Assembly (NCBI GenBank): GCA_000344275.1 | Contig: AORU01000005.1 | Coordinates: 1-64,000 of the forward strand | DNA: 64,000 nt | Direction of reading: 5' to 3' | Source of the DNA: Streptococcus oralis subsp. tigurinus AZ_3a | GTDB taxonomy: Bacteria > Bacillota > Bacilli > Lactobacillales > Streptococcaceae | Shown here: in pieces, positions 9,294-18,051 of the stretch | Position numbering within the stretch: the stretch's first letter is position 1 | Layout: each line of letters begins with the position of its first letter | The notes under the pieces: model-generated | The model's input: the letters and a program-made list of their open reading frames with translations, nothing else | Told to the model about the DNA's origin: nothing | Databases searched by the model: none | Position numbers and translations under genes: made by a program

Positions 9294-12200
9294 CTAGTTG
9301 TCCTCCATTTTCCGCTTTGAAAAGCCATAAGCTAAGCCTAAAAGAAGCCCTCCACCAACAAGCGCCAAGAGAGACTGACTCTCCCCTGTATTTGGGAGAA
9401 CACTAGCAAGAACTGGTGGCTCAGGAGTCTCAACTGGTGGTTGTGATGGTGCTGGCTGATTTGGAGTTGGTGGTTCTGGTTCAGGGGTGTGCGTCTTAAC
9501 GGTGTTTGAACTGATGGTATAACCATTAACAGTATGAAGCACTGTATTTTCCACCTCACCTGAAGTGATTCGTGTCATCTGCAAGTAAACATCTGCTTGA
9601 AATTCAGATTTTTCTGCGAGACTTTCTAAAAAATCTTTATCAAAGCGAATGGTGACTGTGCCTTTTGAAGTATCCACCTCTTGTAGCGTGTACTTGGTCA
9701 CTTCTGTACCTTTTGGTAGAACACTTCCATCTTTTAGGGTGACATCCACCAAAGTATAAGACTTGTAGACACCATTATAGGCATCGTGACTTTCATCGTA
9801 ATCATCGTTAAAACGATAGTCAATGAGCGGTGTCGCACGATTAGCTGGAATGCGTGCCCCTACTAAGCGATAGTTAAAGACCTGATTCATAGCAAGACTT
9901 TTGCCATCAAGGCTCTTCTCCTTTTGAGACAAATCAACCACCACATCTTTTTGTGGGTCTAGTTTTGGAACATTATTAACCACGGTTTCTGTCACATAGG
10001 CCATGCCAAAGTCAATCTGATAAGCCGTATTTTCATACTTGCCACCAGTCTTTGTCAGCTCATTCTTAATGGTCATCGGCAGTGTCACCACTAAGATTTG
10101 ACCTGTTTTAACATAAGTCTCGTAAAAGGCTTTTGAATCATCGGCACTTAAGACTTGAATGGCTCCTTTGGGTGTAAACTGGCGTTTGGCCATAGCTTCT
10201 TGAATGACTTTGGGTGCTTCTGATAGGCTGGCGTAGGTTTTAACAGAGACACCTTTGACAAGATTGCCTGACTTATCCATGATGTGAACACCATCTGGAT
10301 TTAAAGTCAGAGCTTCTTCGGGATAGTCATCTACCATGTAGAAACCTTTAACAAGGGTATCATCTGTCACTACCAAGTCCTTGTACTGACTGTAATCCAG
10401 AACCATTTTATAGTAATTGATGGTATTAGGAAGAATGGTCTTGCCATCAATTGTGCTACCTGCTTTATTAGTATTAGACTTGTGTGGGGTAACTTTGGGT
10501 ACATAATTAGTCACCGTGTTGGTCTTATAGGCTTGCCCAAAGTCCACTTGATAAGCCACATTATCATAAGACTTCCCTGAATGAAGCATGGATTCACGAA
10601 CGGTCATAGGCAGTGTAATAGTAATGTTTTGTCCCTTAGTCACATAAGTATCATAAAAGACTTGAGGGTCTTCTGCCATAAAGACTTGGAAGGCTCCTTT
10701 AGGCTCAATCTTTCGTTTAGAAAGGGCTGCTTGTAGGTTTTTAGGCGCTTCTGATAAGCTAGAATAAGTTTTCACCGTAACACCTGATACTGCTTTACCA
10801 TCAGATGTGGTTAGCTGAATCGCTGTTTCATCTGGTAATAGGGCTTCTTCGGGATAATCATCCACAAAGTAAAATCCTTGTGCAATTTGAGCCCTATCTG
10901 CTTTAATGCCTCGGTATTGGTCCAAGTCCCATGACAGCGTATAATGGTTTTGAGTTCCCACAAGCATAGGCTTCCCATTGATGTCCACCTTATCCTTATT
11001 CAGGTTTTGTTTCTTAGGCTCTGGAGAAACGAGGGTATTGGTCACTTCCTCGGTTTCGTAGCCATTTCCAAAATCGACTTGATAAGCCTTATTCTTATAG
11101 TTAACGGTCTGACCGTAGAGACTATCCTTGACCATCATTTTGGTTAGCAGTTCCAGTGAAGTTCCTGTTTGGACATACTGATCATAAAAAGCTTGATTAT
11201 CGTGAGGCATGAAAACTTGAAAGGCCCCTTTTGGTGTAATCTTGGCACGAGCCAGTTTGTCTTGAAGGTCTTTAGGAGCATCCTTTATAGAAGCGTAAGC
11301 TTTGACAGAAATTCCTGATACAGACTTGCCATCACGGGTGGTGATGACTGTTCCCTGATCCACTAAATCCAGCACATCTTCAGGGTAGTCGTCCACAAAG
11401 AAAAAGCCACGTGCAATGGTCTCTTTAGAAGAACTATCTCCCTTGTATTGGTCTAAATCCCAAGTCAAACGGTAGTGATTGGTTGTTCCTAAAGTAACCA
11501 CGGTATCGTTAATGACGACACCGTCCTCATTTTCATTGCGTTTCTGAGGCACAATGTGGCTGGTCGTATCTCCATCACCTGGTGTCCGAATGGTTACAAC
11601 ATTTGAAGTGACGGTATAAGCATTTGGTGTTCCCTTGTTCATCAAGAGCTTATAGCTGTTGGAATAAGTGGCCCCATCATTTTGAACAGTCCCATAAAGT
11701 TTTGGGGCGGTCAGTTGATAAACCTTGGTTAAGTCTTTATTAACCTCCTGCAACAGGTTTCCCTTGGCAGTCAAGGTCACAAAGTTCTTTTCCTGATCGA
11801 AGGTCACCTCATAGTTTCCGTTCTCCACTTGTGTTTTTTCCTTATCGAGCACATACCCTGCTGGCAGGTAGTCTTCGAAAGTAAGGCTTGTTGTTTTGGG
11901 GCGATTTGGGGACAAAGCGTCTACTGTCAGTGGGTAAATAACCGTTGAAGCCTTTGCGACTGTTTTGCCATGAAGATTAGTTTGGTCTGTATTCACCACT
12001 TTTTTCATAATTTCGGGCGTTGTTGTCAGACGGTAGTCATGGTAGTGAACCATTGGCACTTGTGGTGCTTTGGGCAAGGGTTTTGAAGTAGGAATTTTCG
12101 GCAAAGTGACCTTTGTTAAGGTCAAGCTAGGTTGTGTCACTTTCTCTAGTGGTTTCTCTTTAAAAGTCACATGTGGCTCAGGTGTAAACGTCTTTGGTGT

Positions 12201-14198
12201 GAAAGTTTTTGGCACCACCTTAATCGGATCAGGTACGGGATCCAGTTTTGGGGTCACATATGTTTTAGGACTATACGGTTTAACAGTCCGTGCGACGGGC
12301 AAAGTATTTAAAGCAAACCAATAGGTCTTTCCACCCACCTGCATCGGCATGTCTCCCTGCCCAAAAGTCACTGTATAGGTATTCCCTGATGTGACGGTTG
12401 AGACAATTGCACCTTTATAGGCATAGCGACTAGAAGTCGTATCCCATTCCTCTGACAACTTCAAATCACTGGTACGGTTTGAACCTAGTGAACGAGCCAA
12501 GCCTTCATTTGTCACTTGAATCGTTGAGCCACTGATAGGCACAAATTTACCAGACGAATCCTTTACATATTCCAGACCGATATCATTATGATTCAGTGAG
12601 GAGTGGGTAAAGACACCTGGTTTTTCCTTAGTGAAAGCTACTTGCGTTCCATCTTCCAAAAAATACTTGGCTTTGACACGGAACTCCATCTTATCGGTTC
12701 GCCAATTCCCTGTTCCATCGTTTCGGTAAGCAATAAAACCTTCTGTTGGATCGTTTGGTACGACTAACTGCACTGCATTGGTGCTCATTGGCGAAACAAG
12801 ATTAGTAATATCATATGTGATACGACTAATCCTCTTCCCATCAAATCGGGCATTTTGTAAGTTTTGATAAGTGAAGCTTAAAGTTTCACCTGTCTTAAAA
12901 GAGTCATATACAAAGAAGTCTGTGGAATCTAAGATATTAGAATAGCCTCCAAGCATAGCATTGCCTTTCGCAATAATACGGTCTGGATTGCGGGTATTCG
13001 CTCCATGTTTAGCTTGTGGTTCCCCATTATTCAAGTTTAGAGCTTGAGCAAGGGCTTCTGAAACATACCCCTCTTCTCCTTTGGAAATCTCTGCTAAGTC
13101 ACGCTTGTAGCGGTTCATTTCTTTTGCATTATAAGCATCAATGGCTTCATTTTCTTTCTTTGCGGCTTCTTCTTTTTCCTTGTTGCGTTTGGTGATAGCT
13201 GCAATTTCATCCGCACGATCTGTGGCCAATTTCTGTTGGTTGTTATTGTACTCATCAACAGCAGCTTTACCCGCTTTGTTTTCATCATCAATCGCTTTTT
13301 GTCCAGCTTGATTGCGTTTGTCAATCGCTTCATTATCAGCCTTTGCCTTAGCTAGACCTGTTTCATTTTCCTTTTGAGTAGCCAGATTCTTTGCGACAAT
13401 GGCATCTGCGGCTTTTTTCTTGGTCACATATTCTGAAAGATTATCCTTATTTCTCTGATCAATAGTAGCTACTGAAGACATGTAATCCCGATAGCCTGGA
13501 ACAGTTGAGCCATCTCCTGACGATACAGTTTGAGTCGTTACGGTCACATCAGCAAATTTATCTTGAGTCTTCACTTCTGAAACCTTGGTATCAACAGAAC
13601 TGTTTAAGCCATTTCCTGCTTGAGTCGCTTCTTTGTGACTGGCCTCTAACGCAGCATTCCCTTTTTCAGCACGTGTTTTATCCTGTTCATGGGTTGCTTT
13701 ATCAGCTTTATAGGTATCTGTTACCTGAGTGATTTCCTCAGCTTGTTTAGCAACATCGGCTTCAGCTTTAGCTAATTGTTGGTTAGTCTCACTAGCTGAT
13801 GTCGTGTTGCCCAAATCCATCGATTGGTCCTGAACAGTCTTGACACCTTCTGCTTTCGCTTGATTGACAGCTTGGGTTACTGTATCATGAGGAACCGTAA
13901 CCGTGATAGCACCGTCTGTTTGACCAGTTGAAGCAAGACTCTTCGTCTGTTCCACAACTGGTGCTGGCTGTGCTTGAGGCAAATTGGTGGCAGGATTTTC
14001 CGTTCGTTGAATGATGTTATCCTGTGGTGTCGTTACTTCGTCAGCCTGCGCCACTGCACCACCCCATGCGACAATAGCTGTGACCATTGTTCCAATAGCT
14101 ACCGAACAAAGCGTACGATACTTCTTACTTTTACGAAAGACATGCTTCTCTGCTTTTTCCTGATTCACTAAAAAGTGATGATGGCATTGTTTTGTCAT
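9294..14198 (-). CDS. Antigen I/II (SspB-type) LPXTG surface adhesin
   Basis: A 1,634-residue cell-wall adhesin. It has a long YSIRK-like signal region with KYRTLCSVAIGTMVTA (about 30-60), an Ala/Lys/Glu-rich coiled coil (about 100-390), a V region (about 400-655), a proline-rich stretch (about 660-735), then a C-terminal stalk. The stalk holds three ~175-residue isopeptide-forming modules starting near 881, 1063 and 1236, each with a D-QYKG/DYSQYKD motif and VDDYPE, plus a divergent fourth near 1414 (NDDYDESHD). A PEPEPPTPNQPAPSQPP wall spacer, LPNTG near 1599, a membrane helix and a KRK tail follow. Sortase A should anchor it. Carriage on an ICE suggests it promotes mating-pair contact or host adhesion. 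The ATG at 14198 has AAGGATTAG upstream. Confidence 0.92.
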   Translation of the reverse strand: MTKQCHHHFLVNQEKAEKHVFRKSKKYRTLCSVAIGTMVTAIVAWGGAVAQADEVTTPQDNIIQRTENPATNLPQAQPAPVVEQTKSLASTGQTDGAITVTVPHDTVTQAVNQAKAEGVKTVQDQSMDLGNTTSASETNQQLAKAEADVAKQAEEITQVTDTYKADKATHEQDKTRAEKGNAALEASHKEATQAGNGLNSSVDTKVSEVKTQDKFADVTVTTQTVSSGDGSTVPGYRDYMSSVATIDQRNKDNLSEYVTKKKAADAIVAKNLATQKENETGLAKAKADNEAIDKRNQAGQKAIDDENKAGKAAVDEYNNNQQKLATDRADEIAAITKRNKEKEEAAKKENEAIDAYNAKEMNRYKRDLAEISKGEEGYVSEALAQALNLNNGEPQAKHGANTRNPDRIIAKGNAMLGGYSNILDSTDFFVYDSFKTGETLSFTYQNLQNARFDGKRISRITYDITNLVSPMSTNAVQLVVPNDPTEGFIAYRNDGTGNWRTDKMEFRVKAKYFLEDGTQVAFTKEKPGVFTHSSLNHNDIGLEYVKDSSGKFVPISGSTIQVTNEGLARSLGSNRTSDLKLSEEWDTTSSRYAYKGAIVSTVTSGNTYTVTFGQGDMPMQVGGKTYWFALNTLPVARTVKPYSPKTYVTPKLDPVPDPIKVVPKTFTPKTFTPEPHVTFKEKPLEKVTQPSLTLTKVTLPKIPTSKPLPKAPQVPMVHYHDYRLTTTPEIMKKVVNTDQTNLHGKTVAKASTVIYPLTVDALSPNRPKTTSLTFEDYLPAGYVLDKEKTQVENGNYEVTFDQEKNFVTLTAKGNLLQEVNKDLTKVYQLTAPKLYGTVQNDGATYSNSYKLLMNKGTPNAYTVTSNVVTIRTPGDGDTTSHIVPQKRNENEDGVVINDTVVTLGTTNHYRLTWDLDQYKGDSSSKETIARGFFFVDDYPEDVLDLVDQGTVITTRDGKSVSGISVKAYASIKDAPKDLQDKLARAKITPKGAFQVFMPHDNQAFYDQYVQTGTSLELLTKMMVKDSLYGQTVNYKNKAYQVDFGNGYETEEVTNTLVSPEPKKQNLNKDKVDINGKPMLVGTQNHYTLSWDLDQYRGIKADRAQIAQGFYFVDDYPEEALLPDETAIQLTTSDGKAVSGVTVKTYSSLSEAPKNLQAALSKRKIEPKGAFQVFMAEDPQVFYDTYVTKGQNITITLPMTVRESMLHSGKSYDNVAYQVDFGQAYKTNTVTNYVPKVTPHKSNTNKAGSTIDGKTILPNTINYYKMVLDYSQYKDLVVTDDTLVKGFYMVDDYPEEALTLNPDGVHIMDKSGNLVKGVSVKTYASLSEAPKVIQEAMAKRQFTPKGAIQVLSADDSKAFYETYVKTGQILVVTLPMTIKNELTKTGGKYENTAYQIDFGMAYVTETVVNNVPKLDPQKDVVVDLSQKEKSLDGKSLAMNQVFNYRLVGARIPANRATPLIDYRFNDDYDESHDAYNGVYKSYTLVDVTLKDGSVLPKGTEVTKYTLQEVDTSKGTVTIRFDKDFLESLAEKSEFQADVYLQMTRITSGEVENTVLHTVNGYTISSNTVKTHTPEPEPPTPNQPAPSQPPVETPEPPVLASVLPNTGESQSLLALVGGGLLLGLAYGFSKRKMEDN

Positions 14199-14238
14199 AA
14201 CTAATCCTTCTTTTCTTTTGATAAGTAGCAACAATCTG

Positions 14239-14289
14239 TCGCTCTTTCCCCATCATAAAAAAGAAGCCTTGATTTTGGTATCACACCAA
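14239..14289. repeat. Duplicated adhesin-promoter segment, copy A
   Basis: About 49 bp that recur at 16053-16103 with roughly seven mismatches, in the same orientation. It marks the left edge of the variable defence slot. Past position 14290 the two copies diverge. Confidence 0.7.
14252..14285 (-). promoter_or_regulatory. Adhesin promoter with shared 17-bp ICE element (copy A)
   Basis: On the minus strand TGTGATACCAAAATCAA (14285-14269) is followed after exactly 11 bp by the -10 box TATGAT (14257-14252). The place of the -35 reads TACCAA, far from TTGACA, and is covered by the element, which itself holds TGAT-N6-ATCA. The same layout occurs at 16066-16099 and 30169-30202. It is likely an activator-dependent or otherwise regulated promoter for the adhesin unit. 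Confidence 0.6.
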
Positions 14290-14328
14290 GTAAGAGATTA
14301 GTAAACTGTATGTATAACATCTAAAAAT

Positions 14329-14375
14329 GTTGCTTTTGTGCCGTAAAAATGTTAAAATTGCGGTACAAAAGCAAC
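14329..14375 (+). promoter_or_regulatory. abiE-1 promoter inside a 15-bp inverted repeat operator
   Basis: GTTGCTTTTGTGCCG (14329-14343) and CGGTACAAAAGCAAC (14361-14375) form an inverted repeat matching at 14 of 15 positions, with 17 bp between arms. The -35 TTGCTT (14330-14335) lies in the left arm and the -10 TAAAAT (14353-14358) in the spacer, 17 bp apart. AbiEi proteins are known to repress their own promoters by binding inverted repeats; this is almost certainly that site. Confidence 0.8.
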
Positions 14376-14391
14376 AAAGAGAGGGTCAAAT

Positions 14392-14982
14392 ATGTCCAAA
14401 AAAGAATTGTTACTTGAGTACTTAGACAGTCACAATGGCATGATTACTTATAGAGATTGTAAAAAATTAGGTATTCCAACCATTTATCTAACTAGACTAG
14501 AAAACGAAGGGGTTATCTTTAGGGTCGATAAAGGAATCTATCTGTCCTCTAGTGGAGATTATGATGAATACTATTTCTTTCAGTATCGTTACCCCAGAAC
14601 TGTTTTTTCTCATATCTCTGCTCTTTATCTACAGGGACTTACAGATGAAGTTCCTCAATATTTTGAAGTAACAGTTCCAAAGGACTACCGTTTTAGGAAT
14701 ACACCATTAAATTTAAATATTCACACTGTTTCTAAAGATATTGTCAACCTAGGGGTCATCAGTGTAAAAACTCCAATGGGAAACACCGTTAACGTTTATA
14801 ATTTTGAACGTGTTCTGTGTGATTTTATCCTTAATCGAGATAGCATTGATGCTGAGCTATTTGTTAAAACACTTCAAACTTATAGCAACTTCCCTAAAAG
14901 AAATCTCGCAAAGATCTATAAATATGCTACAAAAATGAATATCTTAGATGAAGTTAAACGAACTCTGGAGGTTCTAATGTGA
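14392..14982 (+). CDS. abiEi: AbiEi-type antitoxin/autorepressor (first AbiE pair)
   Basis: A 196-residue protein with an N-terminal winged-helix domain (about 1-75, MITYRDCKKLGIPTIYLTRL) and a C-terminal domain resembling the AbiEi antitoxin part (TVFSHISALYLQGLTDEVP; then EVTVPKDYRF; then NFERVLCDFIL). In AbiE systems this protein represses the operon and neutralises the AbiEii nucleotidyltransferase. It reads on the plus strand, opposite to the ICE backbone, from the operator at 14329-14375. GAGAGGG precedes the ATG. Its stop overlaps the GTG start of the toxin gene. Confidence 0.9.
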   Translation: MSKKELLLEYLDSHNGMITYRDCKKLGIPTIYLTRLENEGVIFRVDKGIYLSSSGDYDEYYFFQYRYPRTVFSHISALYLQGLTDEVPQYFEVTVPKDYRFRNTPLNLNIHTVSKDIVNLGVISVKTPMGNTVNVYNFERVLCDFILNRDSIDAELFVKTLQTYSNFPKRNLAKIYKYATKMNILDEVKRTLEVLM

Positions 14983-15824
14983 ATAAAGCAAAATTAACAG
15001 CACTCTGCCATAAAATATCGAAGAATACTGGATTAACTTTTAATTCCGTCATGACCTATTACTTTCTTGAAGCTATTCTGAAAAAATTAAGTCAGAGTTC
15101 TTATTCAAATCACTATATTTTCAAAGGTGGGTTCCTACTTTCAAACGTCATTGGGGTCGAATCTCGTAGTACGGCGGATATTGACTTCCTGTTTCATAAA
15201 CAAACTTTATCAGAAGAAAATATTCAACAACAACTTGAAGAAATTTTAACTGAAGCGAAAGATGGTATTCAATTTTCAATTCAATCCATAACAGCTATTA
15301 AGGAAAGCGATGATTATGGTGGTTATCGAGCAACCATTTTATGTCAACTAGAAAATATTAAACAAATTATCCATTTAGATATTGCGACTGGAGACATTGT
15401 CACACCTTACCCTGTTACCTATGACTATAAAGCCATTTTTGATGATGGCAATTTTCCAATCATTGCTTATACGATTGAAACAATCTTAGCTGAAAAACTC
15501 CAAACCATTTATTCACGAAATTTCTTGAACAGTCGCAGCAAAGATTTTTACGATGTCTATATCCTTTCAAAGCTAAAGAAAGATGACATTGATTTTTCAC
15601 AATTAAAGATTGCTTGTGAAAGAACCTTTTCCTATCGTGAAACTGAACTCGATTTCAATAAAATCATTGAACTACTGGAGAGATTCAAATCTGACTCTGT
15701 TCAACAGCAACAATGGCAAAATTATTCAAAAAAATATAGTTATACAAAAGACATTCTATTCACAGATATACTTAATGAGATTATCAGCCTCCTGATAGCT
15801 CTCAATTCTAATCATAACACTTAA
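14979..15824 (+). CDS. abiEii: AbiEii-type nucleotidyltransferase toxin (first AbiE pair)
   Basis: A 281-residue nucleotidyltransferase-fold toxin (DUF1814). The expected motifs are present: KGGFLLS (about 48-54) followed by STADIDF with the metal-binding Asp pair, IHLDIATGD (about 130-138), ETILAEKLQTI, and RSKDFYDVY. AbiEii enzymes transfer nucleotides to RNA (tRNA for the related MenT toxins) and stop growth, protecting the population from phage or stabilising the element. The gene starts with GTG in a GTGA overlap with abiEi; GGAGG is 7 bp upstream. A hairpin terminator follows at 15865-15911. The protein clearly differs from the second AbiEii at 19448-20290, so this is not a simple duplication. 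Confidence 0.92.
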   Translation: MNKAKLTALCHKISKNTGLTFNSVMTYYFLEAILKKLSQSSYSNHYIFKGGFLLSNVIGVESRSTADIDFLFHKQTLSEENIQQQLEEILTEAKDGIQFSIQSITAIKESDDYGGYRATILCQLENIKQIIHLDIATGDIVTPYPVTYDYKAIFDDGNFPIIAYTIETILAEKLQTIYSRNFLNSRSKDFYDVYILSKLKKDDIDFSQLKIACERTFSYRETELDFNKIIELLERFKSDSVQQQQWQNYSKKYSYTKDILFTDILNEIISLLIALNSNHNT

Positions 15825-15858
15825 GTCATGACTGAGAGACTTTAAAACCTTGCCATAA

Positions 15859-15981
15859 AAAAACAAAAAGGCTATGCTAACATTTTTATACTTTGTTAGC
15901 ATATCCTTTTTATTTCGTTGTGTAGACAAAACTGATAGTACTATCCACTCCTGATAATTTGCGGAAGGTATAGTTGGGATT
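15859..15981 (-). repeat. Truncated copy of the CHAP-hydrolase gene end (B')
   Basis: About 120 bp nearly identical to 20951-21073. Read on the minus strand from 15981 it encodes NPNYTFRKLSGVDSTISF followed by VYTTK and the same stop codon (15912-15910), against FAYTTK in the intact gene. Homology stops abruptly at about 15982. It is a scar of recombination at the end of the CHAP gene, with no start of its own. Confidence 0.9.
15865..15911. terminator. Terminator hairpin with AbiE-2 operator-like core
   Basis: Arms 15865-15882 and 15894-15911 are complementary over 18 bp with one mismatch, around an 11-nt loop, with A-run and T-run outside, so it can end transcription on both strands. The inner arms TATGCTAACA / TGTTAGCATA and the 11-bp spacing are the same as in the operator at 20895-20935 and the hairpin at 20960-21000. 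Confidence 0.75.
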
Positions 15982-16052
15982 ACTTAGTTTCAATAATAAT
16001 TAATATCGTTTTATTATAGAAGAACCTTCTTTTGATATACATTAACAGACTA

Positions 16053-16103
16053 TCACTCTTTCTCTATCATAAAAAAGAAGGGTTGATTTTGGTATTACAT
16101 CAA
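16053..16103 (-). repeat. Second copy of the adhesin promoter segment (A')
   Basis: Copies 14239-14289 with roughly 86% identity over 49 bp. The element reads TGTAATACCAAAATCAA (16099-16083), again 11 bp before TATGAT (16071-16066). No adhesin gene follows; the minus strand runs into the CHAP-gene scar. The region 15982-16052 between the scars shows nothing recognisable. Confidence 0.75.
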
Positions 16104-16262
16104 TCAAAAAAATGAAAAAAGCCATCCATAAAAAAGTAGATGACTATGAATTTCTGTAATGCTATCAATGATTTCCTATAACACAATACTTATTATTAAG
16201 ACGGCCAACTAACTTTTCTCGTCTTAGGAATTTTAAAGCGTTTCTTATCAATAAGCGTCAGT

Positions 16263-16613
16263 TCAATTCTTTACAATTATAATGGAGGTATCATTAATTT
16301 TTAGACTCCTTGGAAAATAATGATTTCCCTGCTCACGTGACAGTTCAACCGTATAACTAATACCATTACTTAATTTGAAGACCACAAAATAGATATTATC
16401 TCTTTTAAATCATGTACCGACTTTTCTATTCAAAATATTTTTCGTAGTGTAGAATTTACATTCCATTAAGTATAACATTTGGTAAAATAATAGAGTCCCG
16501 ACAATTTTAAATTTATTTTCATTAAACCAACCATTATCAGCCTTATTAAGACGTTCCAAGGTCCAATCACCTTTTAATCCTTCAAAAATACTACCAGCAT
16601 TATTAGTTGGCAA
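16263..16613 (-). pseudogene. Degraded open frame with an in-frame TGA
   Basis: One minus-strand frame of 117 codons is interrupted by a single TGA at 16410-16412. Before it comes a stretch with IFEGLKGDWTLERLNKADNG; after it VFKLSNGISYTVELSREQG and an end at 16263. Continuity of frame across the stop suggests an inactivated gene. The first half faintly recalls DUF6314-type proteins (LKGxWxLER), but I am not sure. The apparent start is TTG without a good ribosome site, so the 5' end is probably missing too. The 160 bp between this and 16103 hold nothing I can name. Confidence 0.4.
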
Positions 16614-16644
16614 TTAACATGATGTTCTCTAGATAGTCCTAATC

Positions 16645-16833
16645 CTAATTAGTGGGGATTGAAGAATTTGGCACCAAAAGAACAATCTCAGGATATTCTT
16701 CCATATTAGTCTGATAAATGTATCTGTACTGAGAAACATATTTCTCAATTGTATTGACTAAGCAAGACATATCAATATTGAGAATATCAACCTCCCCATC
16801 AAATATCTTTAACCATTCCAATGTATATGTCAT
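16645..16833 (-). CDS. Hypothetical 62-residue protein, possibly a remnant
   Basis: An open frame with ATG at 16833 and a weak GAGAGA ribosome site, directly downstream of the terminator of the predicted small RNA. The product (MTYTLEWLKIFDGEVDILN...) is mixed in character, without signal peptide or membrane segment, and matches no family I know. It may be the N-terminal part of a decayed gene, since the next frames downstream are also broken. Confidence 0.3.
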   Translation of the reverse strand: MTYTLEWLKIFDGEVDILNIDMSCLVNTIEKYVSQYRYIYQTNMEEYPEIVLLVPNSSIPTN

Positions 16834-16864
16834 TTTTATTTTCTCTCAATCACAGAGTATGAGG

Positions 16865-16926
16865 CAAAAAAAGGAGGACTGACGCATCAGACCCTCCCAG
16901 ACGTGATTAGCACGCCCCAATTCGAT
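16865..16926 (-). ncRNA. Predicted ~62-nt small RNA next to the Abi_2 gene
   Basis: A promoter at 16933-16961 points at this segment and nothing else. The RNA starting near 16926 would fold into hairpin 1, GGCGUG-cuaau-CACGUC (about 16897-16913), and hairpin 2, GGAGG..CUGA-UGCG-UCAG..CCUCC (about 16873-16898), followed by seven U residues (16866-16872). It has no start codon. It lies 100 bp downstream of the Abi_2/AbiF-like gene on the same strand. Conserved structured RNAs are known beside abiF genes (abiF RNA motif), so this is a candidate member or analogue, acting as antitoxin or guide. That assignment is inference. Confidence 0.65.
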
Positions 16927-16932
16927 ATAACT

Positions 16933-16961
16933 ATAATACCACTAATTTCATTTTTCGTCAA
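16933..16961 (-). promoter_or_regulatory. Strong sigma70-type promoter of the small RNA
   Basis: TTGACG (16961-16956), 17-bp spacer, TATTAT (16938-16933) on the minus strand. It is the best promoter in the defence region and sits in the gap after the Abi_2 stop codon at 17030. Confidence 0.75.
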
Positions 16962-17029
16962 TAAATTTACTTAATTGTTGAATCGAAGTTTTTCTATTTG
17001 TACTGATAATCTAAAAAAAAATATCACGA

Positions 17030-17953
17030 TTAATTAAGAGAATCGTCGAATCTCTCAACAATCTCATTGAATTGATTGATATATTCATTAAGGATTATTG
17101 AATCGAATTTTAGAAGGTTCAAAGTCCAAATTAACAGAATGAAATAATCTTCAATAAATACACAAGTAAATGTTGATAACTTCAAATCTTGTTTTATCTG
17201 TATCTTGAGTACTCTAGATACACCACTTGAAAAATTGGCATTAAAAATCGCACTATTGTGCATAGTAGCATTTCTTAACTCAATAAGAGAATTAACAACT
17301 AACTCAAGTGAGTTCGATCTTTTAGGGATAATCGTAAAGTCTCGATTCAATTTTTCACGACTTAACTTGGTTAAACATCCTAAAAATCTACTAAACTGTC
17401 CCAAAGTAATAACTTCAAAATAAGCCCAAAGAGGAATTTGATAATTACTATCTAAATAATGCTTGATGACTTCATTTTTATCTGAATAATATTCAATTGT
17501 ATCCAGTATATTTTGCTTTGTTTCATTATACTGAACGAATTTCTTATCATATTTCTCATTTTCACCAGCGTAGTCTTCGTAGCAAGCTAATTGATTATCT
17601 AATATATCCTCTATCCCACTACTAGATTCTGCAACCAATGAATCAATAACTCTATTTTTTAATGCTGTCTCTACTAGCATTACGATAGGATAAAATAGTC
17701 CTTTTAACTCCATACCAAAATTATAGATTGCTACAATTTCCTCAAATGAAGTAATAGATAGAATACCATCTGAATTGGATTTCTTAACAAATCTATATCG
17801 CTTATATCCATGATAGTAACCCATATTTAAGAGTATGACAGAGTCAACATCATGAATATTTATTTTATGATTTTCCAAGATATGGTTAACTAGACCCGCA
17901 GAAGTCAAACCAGTTTTTGACTCTTTTTTAATTTTTTCAGTATTTGTTTCCAT
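17030..17953 (-). CDS. Abi_2 family (AbiD/AbiF-like) abortive infection HEPN protein
   Basis: A 307-residue cytoplasmic protein. The N-terminus shows the Abi_2 pattern: a short helix then LLNMGYYHGYKRYRF (about 41-55), like the YYRLxGYxxxF signature of the family. The centre has LWAYFEVITLGQFSRF (about 175-190). The HEPN RNase motif RxxxxH is RNATMH, with R227 and H232. Members kill or arrest phage-infected cells, presumably by RNA cleavage. A -10 box TATAAT at 17977-17972 is just upstream; no clear ribosome site is seen before the ATG at 17953, so the leader is very short or the start is uncertain. A dedicated small RNA follows downstream (16865-16926). Base composition is markedly AT-rich compared with the ICE backbone, which suggests separate transfer. 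Confidence 0.85.
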   Translation of the reverse strand: METNTEKIKKESKTGLTSAGLVNHILENHKINIHDVDSVILLNMGYYHGYKRYRFVKKSNSDGILSITSFEEIVAIYNFGMELKGLFYPIVMLVETALKNRVIDSLVAESSSGIEDILDNQLACYEDYAGENEKYDKKFVQYNETKQNILDTIEYYSDKNEVIKHYLDSNYQIPLWAYFEVITLGQFSRFLGCLTKLSREKLNRDFTIIPKRSNSLELVVNSLIELRNATMHNSAIFNANFSSGVSRVLKIQIKQDLKLSTFTCVFIEDYFILLIWTLNLLKFDSIILNEYINQFNEIVERFDDSLN

Positions 17954-17983
17954 TTAGAAATATTGGGAATTATTATAAGGTAA

Positions 17984-18030
17984 TAAACCAAAAGCCTATG
18001 AAATCGGCAATTCTAAGCTTTTTGGTTTAT
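17984..18030. terminator. Hairpin between ApeA-like and Abi_2 genes
   Basis: ATAAACCAAAAGCCT (17984-17997) pairs imperfectly with AAGCTTTTTGGTTTAT (18016-18030). It lies 22 bp past the ApeA-like stop codon and just before the Abi_2 -10 box, so it should separate the two transcripts. Confidence 0.6.
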
Positions 18031-18051
18031 ACTCATATTCTTTTAGCCGCT

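Noticed and set aside
12070..12324. 84-codon plus-strand frame opposite the adhesin proline-rich region
   Set aside because: Gly/Val-rich product is the mirror of the repeated Pro/Lys/Thr coding region.
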